Assembly: GCA_963742345.1 (NCBI GenBank)
Contig: CAVULO010000008.1
Span: forward strand, 1-64,000
Reading direction: 5' to 3'
Source: Pseudolabrys sp963742345
Lineage (GTDB): Bacteria > Pseudomonadota > Alphaproteobacteria > Rhizobiales > Xanthobacteraceae
Length of the DNA: 64,000 bases
Shown here: positions 7,931 to 16,632 of the stretch, one piece after another
How positions within the stretch are numbered: the first letter of the stretch is position 1
Layout of the letters: each line of letters opens with the position of its first letter
The notes under the pieces: generated by a model
What the model saw: the letters and a program-made list of their open reading frames with translations, nothing else
Told to the model about the DNA's origin: nothing
Database searches by the model: none
Program-made: the position numbers and the translations under genes

Positions 7931-8461
7931 ATGACTCATCGCTTGACACGGGGTAGTGAACCGAAACGCGCGCGCGAGGCCTCGCAGCGGCCCCATAGCT
8001 TCGAGAAGGGTCACGCAAAGGTGGGCGGGCGCAAGCAAGGCACGCCAAACGTAATGACCCGGGAATTGAAGGTGGCTGTCATCATGGCCGCTCACCGACT
8101 CGGCAGTGACCTCAGAGGGCAGGATGGGCTCGTCGGTTACCTCACGCATTTGGCAAAGACTGACATAAAAACATTCGTCACGCTTTTGCGAGCTGTGCTG
8201 TCGCTCCAGGTCAATTTCGATGTTTCAAATTCTAATGAGCAGCTGCGGCGCTACCCGCCAGATGACCTTGAACCAGTGCGGTATCCGACGACACAGGAAA
8301 TCCGGGAGGAATGGCGCAAGAGAGGAGTGCCCGATAATTTACGCAAGCTTGAGTTTGTACAAGAGCTGCGCAACAAAGGAGTCTCAGCCTCGGAGGCGCT
8401 AGAAAGGTCCGGACTGAATACAAAACTGGAATTTGTTCGATCGATCCGCCCTAGTGGCTGA
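7931..8461 (+). CDS. Hypothetical protein, tandem paralogue 1 (GGRK-GTPN family)
   Basis: 176 residues. The ATG at 7931 is chosen because of the ribosome site just upstream (GAGGAGCGG); the open frame extends further left without features. Residues about 35-105 share a block with the next gene: GGRKQGTPNVMTRELKVAVI, AAHRLGSDLRGQDGLVGYL and KTFVTLLRAVLSLQVNF. Small GGRK-GTPN proteins of this sort resemble the N-termini of phage-borne packaging-type proteins, but the resemblance is short. The C-terminal half (VPDNLRKLEFVQELRNKGV) is unlike its neighbour's. Function unknown. Confidence 0.6.
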   Translation: MTHRLTRGSEPKRAREASQRPHSFEKGHAKVGGRKQGTPNVMTRELKVAVIMAAHRLGSDLRGQDGLVGYLTHLAKTDIKTFVTLLRAVLSLQVNFDVSNSNEQLRRYPPDDLEPVRYPTTQEIREEWRKRGVPDNLRKLEFVQELRNKGVSASEALERSGLNTKLEFVRSIRPSG

Positions 8462-8493
8462 ACTCGCAATTATCGGAAAGGGCGTGGCCAGGA

Positions 8494-8982
8494 ATGAGCG
8501 ATTCCCCACGACTAGGTTCGTCAGATCGCCAGCGCGGTGAGGGACCGCAGCTGGACAGCGGTAGAAAACGGCGTACGAAACATGGCGGCCGCAAGCTGGG
8601 CACGCCGAACAAAATGACCACAGAACTTAAGGAAGCGATCATCGAGGCTGCGCAGCGGGTTGGCAGCGATCTCAAGGGCAAAGACGGGCTGGTTGGGTAT
8701 TTGATGCGCCTGGGGCAAGACGATACCAAAACGTTTGGCACACTCCTCTGCGCCGTGTTGCCGTTGCAAATCAACTGGAGACCCGAAATTGAAGAGAACA
8801 GTGAAGCGGGGACATTTGAGGAAGCTGAGGCGCATTTGCGCAGTAGGGGAATACCCGTGCCATTCTGGCTCGCCGCGTACTACAACGGGCAGATTGAGGA
8901 GTTGGCCGCGCAGCTCGAGAAAGAGCTGTCGCTGGAGATCGAGCTGTTGCCTGAAAACTACCGGTCTGTACGTCACCCATGA
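8494..8982 (+). CDS. Hypothetical protein, tandem paralogue 2 (GGRK-GTPN family)
   Basis: 162 residues, 32 bases after its paralogue on the same strand. Shared block at residues about 30-95: HGGRKLGTPNKMTTELKEAI, VGSDLKGKDGLVGYLMRLGQ, DTKTFGTLLCAVLPLQINW. The C-terminal half is acidic and helical (EEAEAHLRSRGIPVPFWLAA and QLEKELSLEIELLPENY). The pair arose by tandem duplication with divergence of the C-terminal halves. Function unknown. Confidence 0.65.
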   Translation: MSDSPRLGSSDRQRGEGPQLDSGRKRRTKHGGRKLGTPNKMTTELKEAIIEAAQRVGSDLKGKDGLVGYLMRLGQDDTKTFGTLLCAVLPLQINWRPEIEENSEAGTFEEAEAHLRSRGIPVPFWLAAYYNGQIEELAAQLEKELSLEIELLPENYRSVRHP

Positions 8983-9209
8983 GAATGATGGGCGTCAGGG
9001 TCGGTCGGCTACACGTTCGCGCAATTGTAATTGTTAACTTATACGTGTGAACTCTATGAATGTGTAATCTATAGTTGCGACTAACCTAATTGCGCACTAC
9101 TTTAGTTCGCGGCGACCATTTCAGGCCTGAGATACCATCCCGAGATCGTGGAGGTGGCGAGCAAAGGGGAAAATTTCACCGTCATCCACAGTATGCAGGG
9201 CGAAACAAT

Positions 9210-9308
9210 TCGGCGGTTCGCCAAGCGCTTGAGTCGGCCGGCGTGGAGTTCATAGACGAAAATGGCGGGGGGCCGGGGGTACGGCTCCGCAAACGTCGAC
9301 CGCGCTGA
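9210..9308 (+). pseudogene. Tail fragment of cassette-type HTH regulator
   Basis: About 32 codons read AVRQALESAGVEFIDENGGG and PGVRLRKRRPR then a stop, nearly identical to the C-termini of the HTH proteins at 1593 and 46322. The helix-turn-helix part upstream is missing or too decayed to see. Confidence 0.7.
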
Positions 9309-9434
9309 GACTGCCGCTGGAACCGGGGCGTACGCGTTCCTTTCCTAAAGAAAGCGTCACTGCGACAGCGGGAGGTTTTGTTACAATGCCAGGGCGGGAG
9401 GTGATTCGATCCCGATTAGGTAGGGAGTGTGTTC

Positions 9435-9992
9435 ATGAGTAAGAGAAATAATAAGGTTTCTCCCGCGCTGAAACACGGCGTTTACTCGGGGATGAACCTT
9501 CTGCCCGGAGAAGATCGAGAGGCTTTCGAAAAACTGCATCGCGACCTGATTGCTGAGTTCTCTCCGGTGGGTCCTATGGAGAAGGATATTGTTGCGACAA
9601 TGGCGCGGCTCCTCTGGCGAAAGCAAAATCTGCGGACTTACAGGTTGGGGGCGTTGGCCAAAAATCGATATTCGGCCATCAAAGCCAAGTACGGTCCTAG
9701 TTACGACTTTCCGGTCCTTTCCGAAGATCAACGCACCCCAGAGCAAATCCGCGCAGATGAGAAGGTCGCGGAGGAGGAAATTAGAAACGAACTCGGCGAT
9801 GTAATGGCATTGGTCGAAATGGGAGAGGCCGTGACGATTGAACAGTTGTTTGAGGAGCTGGCACTCATCGACCGCATAGATGGAATGCTCGACCGATGCG
9901 ATAAGCGACTTTTGATGGTAAGGGGAATCAAGTCGATGCCGTCAACCGCAATTACGGAATCCGCTTCTCGCAAGCGGCTTACTGCCGTTTAG
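9435..9992 (+). CDS. Hypothetical protein, 185 aa
   Basis: The ATG at 9435 is preceded by AGGGAG at a good distance; a GTG two codons earlier is possible. Begins MSKRNNKVSPALKHGVYSGM, then LLPGEDREAFEKLHRDLIAE, EKDIVATMARLLWRKQNLRT and AKNRYSAIKAKYGPSYDF, ending with a helical region. It resembles a widespread uncharacterised family in Bradyrhizobium-type genomes. Mainly charged and helical, no membrane segment or catalytic motif. Function not known. Confidence 0.65.
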   Translation: MSKRNNKVSPALKHGVYSGMNLLPGEDREAFEKLHRDLIAEFSPVGPMEKDIVATMARLLWRKQNLRTYRLGALAKNRYSAIKAKYGPSYDFPVLSEDQRTPEQIRADEKVAEEEIRNELGDVMALVEMGEAVTIEQLFEELALIDRIDGMLDRCDKRLLMVRGIKSMPSTAITESASRKRLTAV

Positions 9993-10622
9993 AGTCCCAA
10001 GTGTACGCGCACCTGCATTGTGCCTCGCCGAATGCGAGCAAGCGCTTATAGTGCCTGCCTGGGTTGTAATTTTGCGAAATAGGTTTCGCCAAAAACTGTA
10101 GTGTTCGCGGCCTACGACTGCGACGGCGTCGAGGGGGTCGACTGCGTAATCGCCTCGTCCGAATCGACCATGATCTGCCGTCCAGCGCCAGGATCAGGCC
10201 CAGATGAGCTAATAATAAGCTATCCCGCTCGAATAAGCCGATCCGGGCCTCCTTCGAGATCGGCGCGGGCTCGGCGCCCATTGCTTCCGCCAGCAATTTC
10301 CCGGTCAGCAAGTCCCGGCTCTCTGCGACGAAACCGGTCACGCTATTGCGCCCTCATCGCGCCGATATCGAGCGTGGTAGAGAAGGTTGTTTCGGGGCTC
10401 GCCTCGCCGCTCCCACACAGCGAAGACATTGCGTATAAGTCGCTATGCGGTATGCGGTGAATCGCGATGTGCTCGCAGGTGGGGCGGGAGGATCGACAAG
10501 TGAAGCCCGTTCGAGACAACACAACTCGGGCAAGAGCGAGGACCCCTGGGCGGAGGACCCGCAGTAGGGCAGCAAGCGCCATGGGCCGGTGACCACCGCC
10601 GCGCCAGTGCCCGATCAGACCG
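9993..10622. other. Long gap with a copy of a dispersed repeat
   Basis: About 630 bases with no convincing gene. It includes 10284-10394, which is similar to the sequence just upstream of the RTX-lipase gene at 12124-12236. It may be the relic of an earlier copy of that gene's 5' region. Confidence 0.45.
10284..10394 (+). repeat. Dispersed repeat, copy A
   Basis: Shares long blocks with 12124-12236, among them AATTTCCCGGTCAGCAA, TGCGACG, CACGCTAT and GCGCCCTCAT in the same order and spacing, with scattered mismatches and one-base indels. Copy B lies directly before the lipase start; copy A has no gene after it. Confidence 0.7.
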
Positions 10623-10847
10623 ATGGCAACCGACGATGAGTTAATGGATACCGTGAGACGCCTGGTCGAAGAGGCGCAGCGGGCGGCTACGGAACAAAAA
10701 GGCCGCATAATGCGCCTGAGAGACGCGGGCGCCGACACTTTTCTCGCGGAAGAGGCGCTTAGGGTGCTCGGAGCCAACCTCAAGAGGCTCCAGACGCACA
10801 AGGACTGGCTAGAGCTTCGTTACCAGGAGCGACGCCTCTCCAAGTAA
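10623..10847 (+). CDS. Small helical protein, 74 aa
   Basis: MATDDELMDTVRRLVEEAQR then RIMRLRDAGADTFLAEEALR, LGANLKRLQTHKDWLELRYQ. Charged, fully helical and probably a short coiled coil. No ribosome site stands out. Composition and the lack of low-information runs suggest a real gene, but no family was recognised. Confidence 0.5.
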   Translation: MATDDELMDTVRRLVEEAQRAATEQKGRIMRLRDAGADTFLAEEALRVLGANLKRLQTHKDWLELRYQERRLSK

Positions 10848-11437
10848 TCGCGCTGCGGGTGATTGGTTCTCGCGGCCGACCGGAACCACGCGCAGATGTA
10901 AAGCCAAGCGAACGGTGCGACGACGCGCGGCGGCCAAGTTGCTTCACCCCGGACGAGGCCCGGCGCATCGTCGCCGACGCCCGAGCTGCTTGGCGGTCCT
11001 GATTACGCTCGCTGATGGCCATCGCCACCGTTGGCGGGCGACCGGGCTCGGCGTGGCGATCAGGAAGGGCGCCGCCATGAAGAAGTCTCGCCGCAAATCG
11101 TGGGGACCATGAGCACGGAGGCGCTGCGCGCCGAGCTGGCGCCGCCATGGCGGCCTAGGACGGGCCGATCAGCCGCCTGCCGCCGGGCGGCAAACATCAG
11201 CCACAGCTTCGTCTTCACCGGGTTCGCCGAGCGGCGCCGGCGCCAGCCGCAGCTCGCCCGGAATGCCGTGAGTACGGAGGATACCAGGCCTGAGACCCGG
11301 CACTTCCCGCCGCCTCGGTCCGTTGAGGCCGCGCGACCTCAAGCTCCAACGGCAGTGCTTTCATTGTCAGCGACTTTTAACCTTAAAAAAACAGCTCGTT
11401 CATAACATGCAAGCGACGGATTGTTGCGAGCAGTACG
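10848..11437. other. GC-rich gap, nothing recognised
   Basis: About 590 bases with arginine- and proline-rich readings in every frame and no consistent homology. Probably decayed DNA; the right end should hold the promoter of the gene at 11438. Confidence 0.4.
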
Positions 11438-12112
11438 GTGGCTGTTAAACTCTGGTTGATCGTCCTGCTGCTCACGTGCCAGCCAGCCATGGCTGGTCAA
11501 CGACTCTTACTGATCTGTGGCTTGATGGACTACCTGCCCGGCATCTCACCGATGCGCTCCTTGCAGGCGCGCCTGACAAGCGAAGGCTACGATGTGACCA
11601 TGATCACCCATCTGACTGATGGGTTCTACAAGAACGCATATTGGGATGCTGTCATCGGCCATAGTCAGGGGGCGATTGATGCCTTGCGGGATGCGCCTGA
11701 ACTGGCGCGCTACAACCCACAACTCACAATCGTCACCATAGACCCACCGCGGACGAGCATCTTGTTTCGATGCGTCCCCGGTGCGCGTTACCTCAACCTC
11801 CATACGAGAGAATTTGGCCTGGGCGGTGGATCGCTATCGTGTCCACAAGCCCAAAACGTCGCGATGGGTGGGTTGCACATCACGCTGCCCATGCGGTCAG
11901 ACGCCCAGGACCGAATCCTAGACTATTTGCGTCAGGATGAAGACCTCGAGGTACAGCCTACTCATGTGGCAGATCTGTCGATCGAGTCCGCACCTCTACC
12001 GCAAATTGCGGATGCCCCTTCACTGCAAAAGCCGAGCATAACCTTCGGCTCGGATTGGGACTGCATCAACATTCCACTGGGCGAAGCCGTTTGCATGAGA
12101 AAATTGCCGTGA
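11438..12112 (+). CDS. Secreted alpha/beta-hydrolase-like protein
   Basis: 224 residues from a GTG at 11438. The first 19 residues form a clear signal peptide (KLWLIVLLLTCQPAMAG). A GHSQG nucleophile elbow lies near residue 75 (AVIGHSQGAIDALR), as in lipases and esterases, and a conserved strand LTIVTIDPPR follows. A catalytic histidine candidate is in GGLHITLP. The enzyme would act in the periplasm or outside. It lies just before an RTX lipase, which fits a secreted lipid- or ester-degrading set. Substrate unknown. Confidence 0.6.
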   Translation: MAVKLWLIVLLLTCQPAMAGQRLLLICGLMDYLPGISPMRSLQARLTSEGYDVTMITHLTDGFYKNAYWDAVIGHSQGAIDALRDAPELARYNPQLTIVTIDPPRTSILFRCVPGARYLNLHTREFGLGGGSLSCPQAQNVAMGGLHITLPMRSDAQDRILDYLRQDEDLEVQPTHVADLSIESAPLPQIADAPSLQKPSITFGSDWDCINIPLGEAVCMRKLP

Positions 12113-12123
12113 TGAGATATCGC

Positions 12124-12236
12124 TCCTCCGCCAGGAATTTCCCGGTCAGCAACGTCCCAGCTGTGTGCGACGCAAACGGATCACGCTATCGCGCCCTCAT
12201 AGTGCCAACATCGGGCGCGATAGGAAAGTTGAACAA
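12124..12236 (+). repeat. Dispersed repeat, copy B, upstream of the RTX lipase
   Basis: Diverged copy of 10284-10394. It ends about 20 bases before the lipase start, so it likely contains the leader or promoter of that gene. Confidence 0.65.
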
Positions 12237-12257
12237 TACAGCCTTGGAGGCGAGCCA

Positions 12258-13965
12258 GTGTCGCTGCTCTCTGGATTCGATGTCACTTTACCGGACGTCG
12301 TTCTTTTAGGTGAGGCTGCAATTGCAGCCTTTGCCGGCCGCCCGGTCCCAACCGGTTGGAACGTGATTACACCCCAACAACTAGGTGTTGCGTCGCAATA
12401 CTGGGACGGGAACTATTTCACCAACAATGGCGCAAGTGCCGTTGTGTTGCAGCAAGGCAACACCTGGATCATCTCTTTCCGTGGTACCGACGGATCGAAC
12501 GACATCCTCCAATATCCGGAGCTCGTCTTTGGCACGTACATTAACCAGTTCCAACCGCTACTCAATGCCGTGGCGTTGAACGCGCCAATAGGGACTAATT
12601 TTGAGTTCACCGGCGCAAGCCTCGGCGGAGGCGCCACCAATGAAATGGCAAACATCGCCGCCTCGCAATACGGCGGCAAATTCGCCTCAGCGACGTTTGT
12701 AGCCTTTGCCTCACCCGTCATCAGCACAGCGAACGGCATTCTCAATCTGGGTTTTGAAAACGATCCAATCTACAAGGCACTCAATGCGTACAATGATTCC
12801 TCTTCTACTCTCGACCATCTTGTGCTGGCCACCTCGCAGTACATGAACGGGAATTATGATGGCCTGCATCCGCTGGATGCTTATGCGCATGTCGCAGGGT
12901 TGGCGTCCGATGCCTTTGCTCAGCTGGAGAGCTCCATCTTCATCGACCAGATGAGTCCAGAACTCGGTCGTGATCTTTGACGCTTTTAATGGCCCCGTAC
13001 AAGACATCACACCTGGGCGCGAGAATATCGGCGCCTTTTACCTTGGCCAAGACGTCGCAGACACCATCATTGGCCGAAACGGCGATGACCACATAGAGGG
13101 CTTTGCCGGCGATGACACCCTGCTGGGCGGAGGGGGGAATGACGTGCTTGTGGGCGGCAGCGGTTCGGACACGATTGACGGTGGCGCGGGCATTAACACG
13201 GCGGTCTACATGGGGGCGTCGAAAGACTACACAATCGTAGTCGGGCCTTCTTCGATAACCGTCCAGGACAAAGTTGGGACCGATGGCACCGATACTCTGA
13301 CAAATATTCAGAATCTTTCCTTCACCGATACGACTCTAAGCACAACATGGTTCACTGAAGCCGCAACTTTGCCAGCGACGCAACTTGAGGACCTCACTGA
13401 GATGTACGTCGCTTATTTCAATCGCGCGCCTAACGCGGTCGGGTTGGATTATTGGGCGAGCCGTCTCACCGAGGGAATGACTCTTCAGGATATTGCCAAG
13501 AGCTTTTTTGCGCAGCCGGAAACAGTGGCAACGTATCCGCCCGATATGCCGGTAACTGAGTTTGTAACACAGGTTTATCACAATGTGCTCGCCCGTGCGC
13601 CCGACGCATCCGGATTAAATTACTGGGTTCAACAGCTAGAGAACGGGCAGCTATCAAAAGACGTTTTTATGCTTGCGATCATCTATGGTGCTAGGGCGGC
13701 GACCGGGGGCGCTGAGGATGCGCAGTATTTGGCAAACAAGGGTCTCATCGGGGAGCATTTTGCGCTCACCGATGGCCTTAACAACGTAGAGGAAGCGCAT
13801 GCCGTTATGGCCTCGTTTGACGGAACCCCTCAGAGTCTGATCGCGGCAAATCAGCTTTCCGATAGCTACTTGGTGAAAGCAAGTACTGGCGCTAGTTCTG
13901 ATTTGGTCGTTAAAATAGTCGGGATTGCAGCGGCCGACACACTCCAAAACAATCTGCATGTGTAG
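12258..13965 (+). pseudogene. Class 3 lipase with RTX repeats and DUF4214 domain, split by a frameshift
   Basis: Start is a GTG at 12258 behind an excellent ribosome site (GGAGG, spacing 7). The first 240 residues are a class 3-type lipase: WIISFRGTDGSNDI, the nucleophile FTGASLGGGATNEMA, and a histidine near DGLHPLDAYAH. At about 12970 one extra base ends this frame at a TGA (12978-12980). The next frame continues with Ca-binding nonapeptides (GRNGDDHIEGFAGDDTLLGG, GGNDVLVGGSGSDTIDGG) and then DUF4214 repeats (YVAYFNRAPNAVGLDYWASR and VLARAPDASGLNYWVQQL). Such proteins leave by type I secretion. Either one secreted lipase broken by a recent insertion, or a sequence error. An alternative start at about 12970 would make the C-terminal part separately, which is less likely. 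Confidence 0.75.
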
Positions 13966-14226
13966 CGCGCTCCGGTCAGGGTGAAGGCAGGTTAGTTTTC
14001 AACCTGGCGCTCGTTGTTGTAAGTGTGCGTTTTGAGTAGCCGCCGCGCTGAGCTCGCAAAGTCCTTTGGGAGAAGTTCGGTATCTCTTGCTGCTTTCCAA
14101 TGCGCCCAGAGGTATACGACGACATTGAATCCGGGTGCGTAGGCGACAGAAACTCCAACTGGATAGTTTGGCCAGCACTAAACTGGCCCACAAGGCCGAA
14201 CCATTGTCTTCGCAGGCGAGTCCGGT

Positions 14227-14403
14227 GTGAGCGAGCGGCCGCATCGCGTTCTAACCAGGTTCGCCTTGGCACTTTTTGGAACCGACATTCGGGAGGCAAC
14301 CGAAAATGGTGCCGCGCGTGATCTCCACAATCCCGATTTCTTCCAAATCGCTCTAGCCGCTGATCGCCTGCGGGAGAAGTGCGAGGTTATGGCCGATCTA
14401 TGA
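14227..14403 (+). CDS. Small hypothetical protein, 58 aa
   Basis: A short frame from GTG at 14227 reading SERPHRVLTRFALALFGTDI, REATENGAARDLHNPDFFQI, ALAADRLREKCEVMADL. The composition is protein-like and the ribosome-site region AGGCGAG lies upstream. No family recognised; may be the tail of a longer lost gene. Confidence 0.35.
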   Translation: MSERPHRVLTRFALALFGTDIREATENGAARDLHNPDFFQIALAADRLREKCEVMADL

Positions 14404-14567
14404 GCATTTTGCGGTTTGCGCTTCCGAAAAACTTAATATGGGAAGCAGGCGGGAAGCAGCCGCTCTCGCCCCGGCCCAGCCGGACAGGCGGGGATGGCTA
14501 CCCGTTCTCCTCGAACATACATTCGGCTATTATGGCCGGGAAACGTGTGCAAGCTGACGGAGGCGTC

Positions 14568-14897
14568 ATGTGGGTTTTTGCAATCCTTATCGCAGCGGCC
14601 ACGATCTCCTTCGGCGCGCATGAGGTTGCGCTGGCGCAGGCAACAACTCCAAACGTCACTCCTCCTTTGCAAGGGCTTTCAACTCCAGTCCTTTCGACGG
14701 TCACGAATTGCATGATGTCGTGCAACTCGCGGGCGGCAAACTGCCAAACCAGCTGCGTTATTCCCGCGGCGCCGACAACCGCTGGAACCGGGACCTTAAA
14801 CGCGACATCGAACACGGCATGCGTGGTGGGTTGCACTTCGAGCCAGCTCGCATGTCATACGAACTGCTCCCTACTATCCTCCCAAATTGGAAGATAA
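14568..14897 (+). CDS. Secreted cysteine-rich protein with twin C-x3-C-x6-C-x3-C motifs
   Basis: 109 residues. The ATG at 14568 follows a GGAGG site. Residues 1-24 are a signal peptide (WVFAILIAAATISFGAHEVA, LAQA). The mature part holds two identical-spacing cysteine motifs: C-MMS-C-NSRAAN-C-QTS-C near residue 50 and C-VVG-C-TSSQLA-C-HTN-C near residue 90, joined by a Ser/Thr/Pro/Ala linker. Such paired CX3C hairpins can form disulfide-locked helical hairpins or bind metal. No enzyme motif. Function unknown; exported location is well supported. Confidence 0.6.
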   Translation: MWVFAILIAAATISFGAHEVALAQATTPNVTPPLQGLSTPVLSTVTNCMMSCNSRAANCQTSCVIPAAPTTAGTGTLNATSNTACVVGCTSSQLACHTNCSLLSSQIGR

Positions 14898-15011
14898 AAC
14901 GGGCCGCTCCGGGCCAGGTTGCTCATGTGTTGCCGGCGCGACAGGGAGAGCAATCCCGGAACCGCGCCAGCACTTTTTCGGATCAAACCGGATCATTGCG
15001 CGTTACGCCTC

Positions 15012-15361
15012 TTATGATGCCCCGTCATCATTGACGTGCTGAGCGGAAATGCTGGTCGAACCCACCAGATCGGACAACATCACGGTGAGGTAACGGCGCT
15101 CGCCGGCAGCTTCTGTGGCTGGCGCGGAAGCTGGCTGGGCGGCGGATGCTGGCGTCGTTGGCGCCGCCTTCCGGTCCGCGGCAGCACTCAGAGCGGCGAT
15201 GGCATCGAGCAGCTTGAGGCGATGCCCACTGCTGTGACGCCAAGCTCCTTCAGGGTCTCGTGCGTCAGGCTCGGAAGAACCGCCTCGTCTATCTCGTTCT
15301 CGCGGAGAGCCGCCTCATAACGTTCGAGGCCAAGGCTCCGTAGCGAACCCCCGATGTCCAT
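15012..15361 (-). pseudogene. N-terminal fragment of a SAM-domain class III adenylate cyclase
   Basis: Starts at 15361 with MDIGGSLRSLGLERYEAALR and LTHETLKELGV, a SAM domain. One missing base near 15222 shifts frame; the next frame continues GHRLKLLDAIAALSAAADRK, a Pro/Ala linker and GERRYLTVMLSDLVGSTSIS, the start of a class III cyclase catalytic domain with its first metal-binding Asp. It then hits a stop after about 10 further codons. In the family this is followed by about 150 more cyclase residues and often AAA and TPR regions, all gone. A similar SAM domain starts the pseudogene at 18070. Confidence 0.75.
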
Positions 15362-15431
15362 GATCGTGCCTTAACGCTTGTCCGCGATCATCTTCCGGGC
15401 CAGACGGCGTGTCTAGGGTGCCAGTCGAGGA

Positions 15432-16376
15432 TCACCCGCGACCGATCAGCTCCTCGACCACGGCGATGATGCGGTCGGCGGCGGTGTGGTGCAGCAAATG
15501 GCCAAAGCCGGGCAGCACCTCCACTCTGGCGTCTGGTACGGCCGCGGCGAGCCGCATCGCGTGGTGCCGTGGCGACACCACGGTGTCGCGATCGCCGGTG
15601 ATGATGACGATCGGCGCAACGAGCGTGTCATAGCGCTCGGCTTGCCGCTTGAGGAAAGCTTTAAGACCGGCAATATCGGCAGCATTCGCGAGCAGCGTCG
15701 CCGGCCGCAGCAGCAGCCGTGCGGCCGAACGTTTCATGTAGCCGGACGGCGGCGATTGCGGCAGGAACGCGCCGCGAAAACCTGGTCCGATCAGCAGAGC
15801 ACCGAAAGGCAGCGTCAGCGTGTGGGCAAACACCCAGCCGACAACAGGGATCGCAAAAATCCAATAGAACCACGTCATCTGCCCGAGCCAGGGATGGGTC
15901 GGCGGCGCGATGACGACGAGCCCGGCAACCCGCTGCGGATAGTCGAGCGCAAAGGTCAGCGCAAGTAAGCCGCCCCAGGAATGGCCGACCAGAAAGACGC
16001 GGTCCACTCCGAGCCGATCGAGTACGGCGCTCAACATCACCGCCTGATACGCGGGCGAGCTTCCGTCGCCGCCTTTGCGCTCACTCCAGCCAAGGCCGGG
16101 CCGGTCTAGCAGAATGACGCGGTGGCGGGCGGCGAGGCGCTCGCCAAGCGCGAGACGCATGTCCTCCAGATTGCAGCCGGCACCATGGAGGAGAACAATC
16201 GCCGGCGCATTGGCTACTCCGGCGCCCTCGCCCAATTCGACGACGTGCTGACGCAAGCCGCCGATCTCAAGGAAACGCCCGCGTGGTGGGTGCGCCCGCT
16301 CGATCAGCCTCGCGCCGATGAAAGTGACGGCGGCGCCGCCACATAGGAACGCGGCGACAACGGTGAGCGCGTACAT
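15432..16376 (-). CDS. Membrane-anchored alpha/beta hydrolase
   Basis: 314 residues, intact. An N-terminal hydrophobic segment (ALTVVAAFLCGGAAVTFIG) anchors it, then oxyanion strand VLLHGAGCNLEDM, LLDRPGLGWSERKGG, nucleophile elbow FLVGHSWGGLLAL near residue 130, acid region ITGDRDTVVSPRHH, and catalytic histidine in GFGHLLHHTAADR. All catalytic parts are present, so an active hydrolase is expected; substrate unknown. A long antisense frame at 15486-15968 is its shadow. Confidence 0.85.
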   Translation of the reverse strand: MYALTVVAAFLCGGAAVTFIGARLIERAHPPRGRFLEIGGLRQHVVELGEGAGVANAPAIVLLHGAGCNLEDMRLALGERLAARHRVILLDRPGLGWSERKGGDGSSPAYQAVMLSAVLDRLGVDRVFLVGHSWGGLLALTFALDYPQRVAGLVVIAPPTHPWLGQMTWFYWIFAIPVVGWVFAHTLTLPFGALLIGPGFRGAFLPQSPPSGYMKRSAARLLLRPATLLANAADIAGLKAFLKRQAERYDTLVAPIVIITGDRDTVVSPRHHAMRLAAAVPDARVEVLPGFGHLLHHTAADRIIAVVEELIGRG

Positions 16377-16632
16377 TCAAGTTCCGCTTGTCGGGCTGAC
16401 TATCGGGATCAGGGCAAGTGGTTTGCGTAGAGCGACGATGTTAGCAGCTACGACCGTTTTTAACGACACCGACATCAAGGTCCTTCAGGTCTTCGGCAAT
16501 AAAATTTGGGCAGGACCGCGTTGGCTCGTGCCTCGTGGAAACCGCCGCTGCGCTCGGCGCACTTCAATAGTGCGAGCATCCGATAGGGATCACTGTCTGC
16601 CTTGTGACAACAAAGCAGATTGAACACACCTC

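Noticed and set aside
15486..15968. 160-codon frame opposite the membrane-anchored hydrolase
   Set aside because: Antisense shadow; the minus-strand gene has the complete catalytic triad context.
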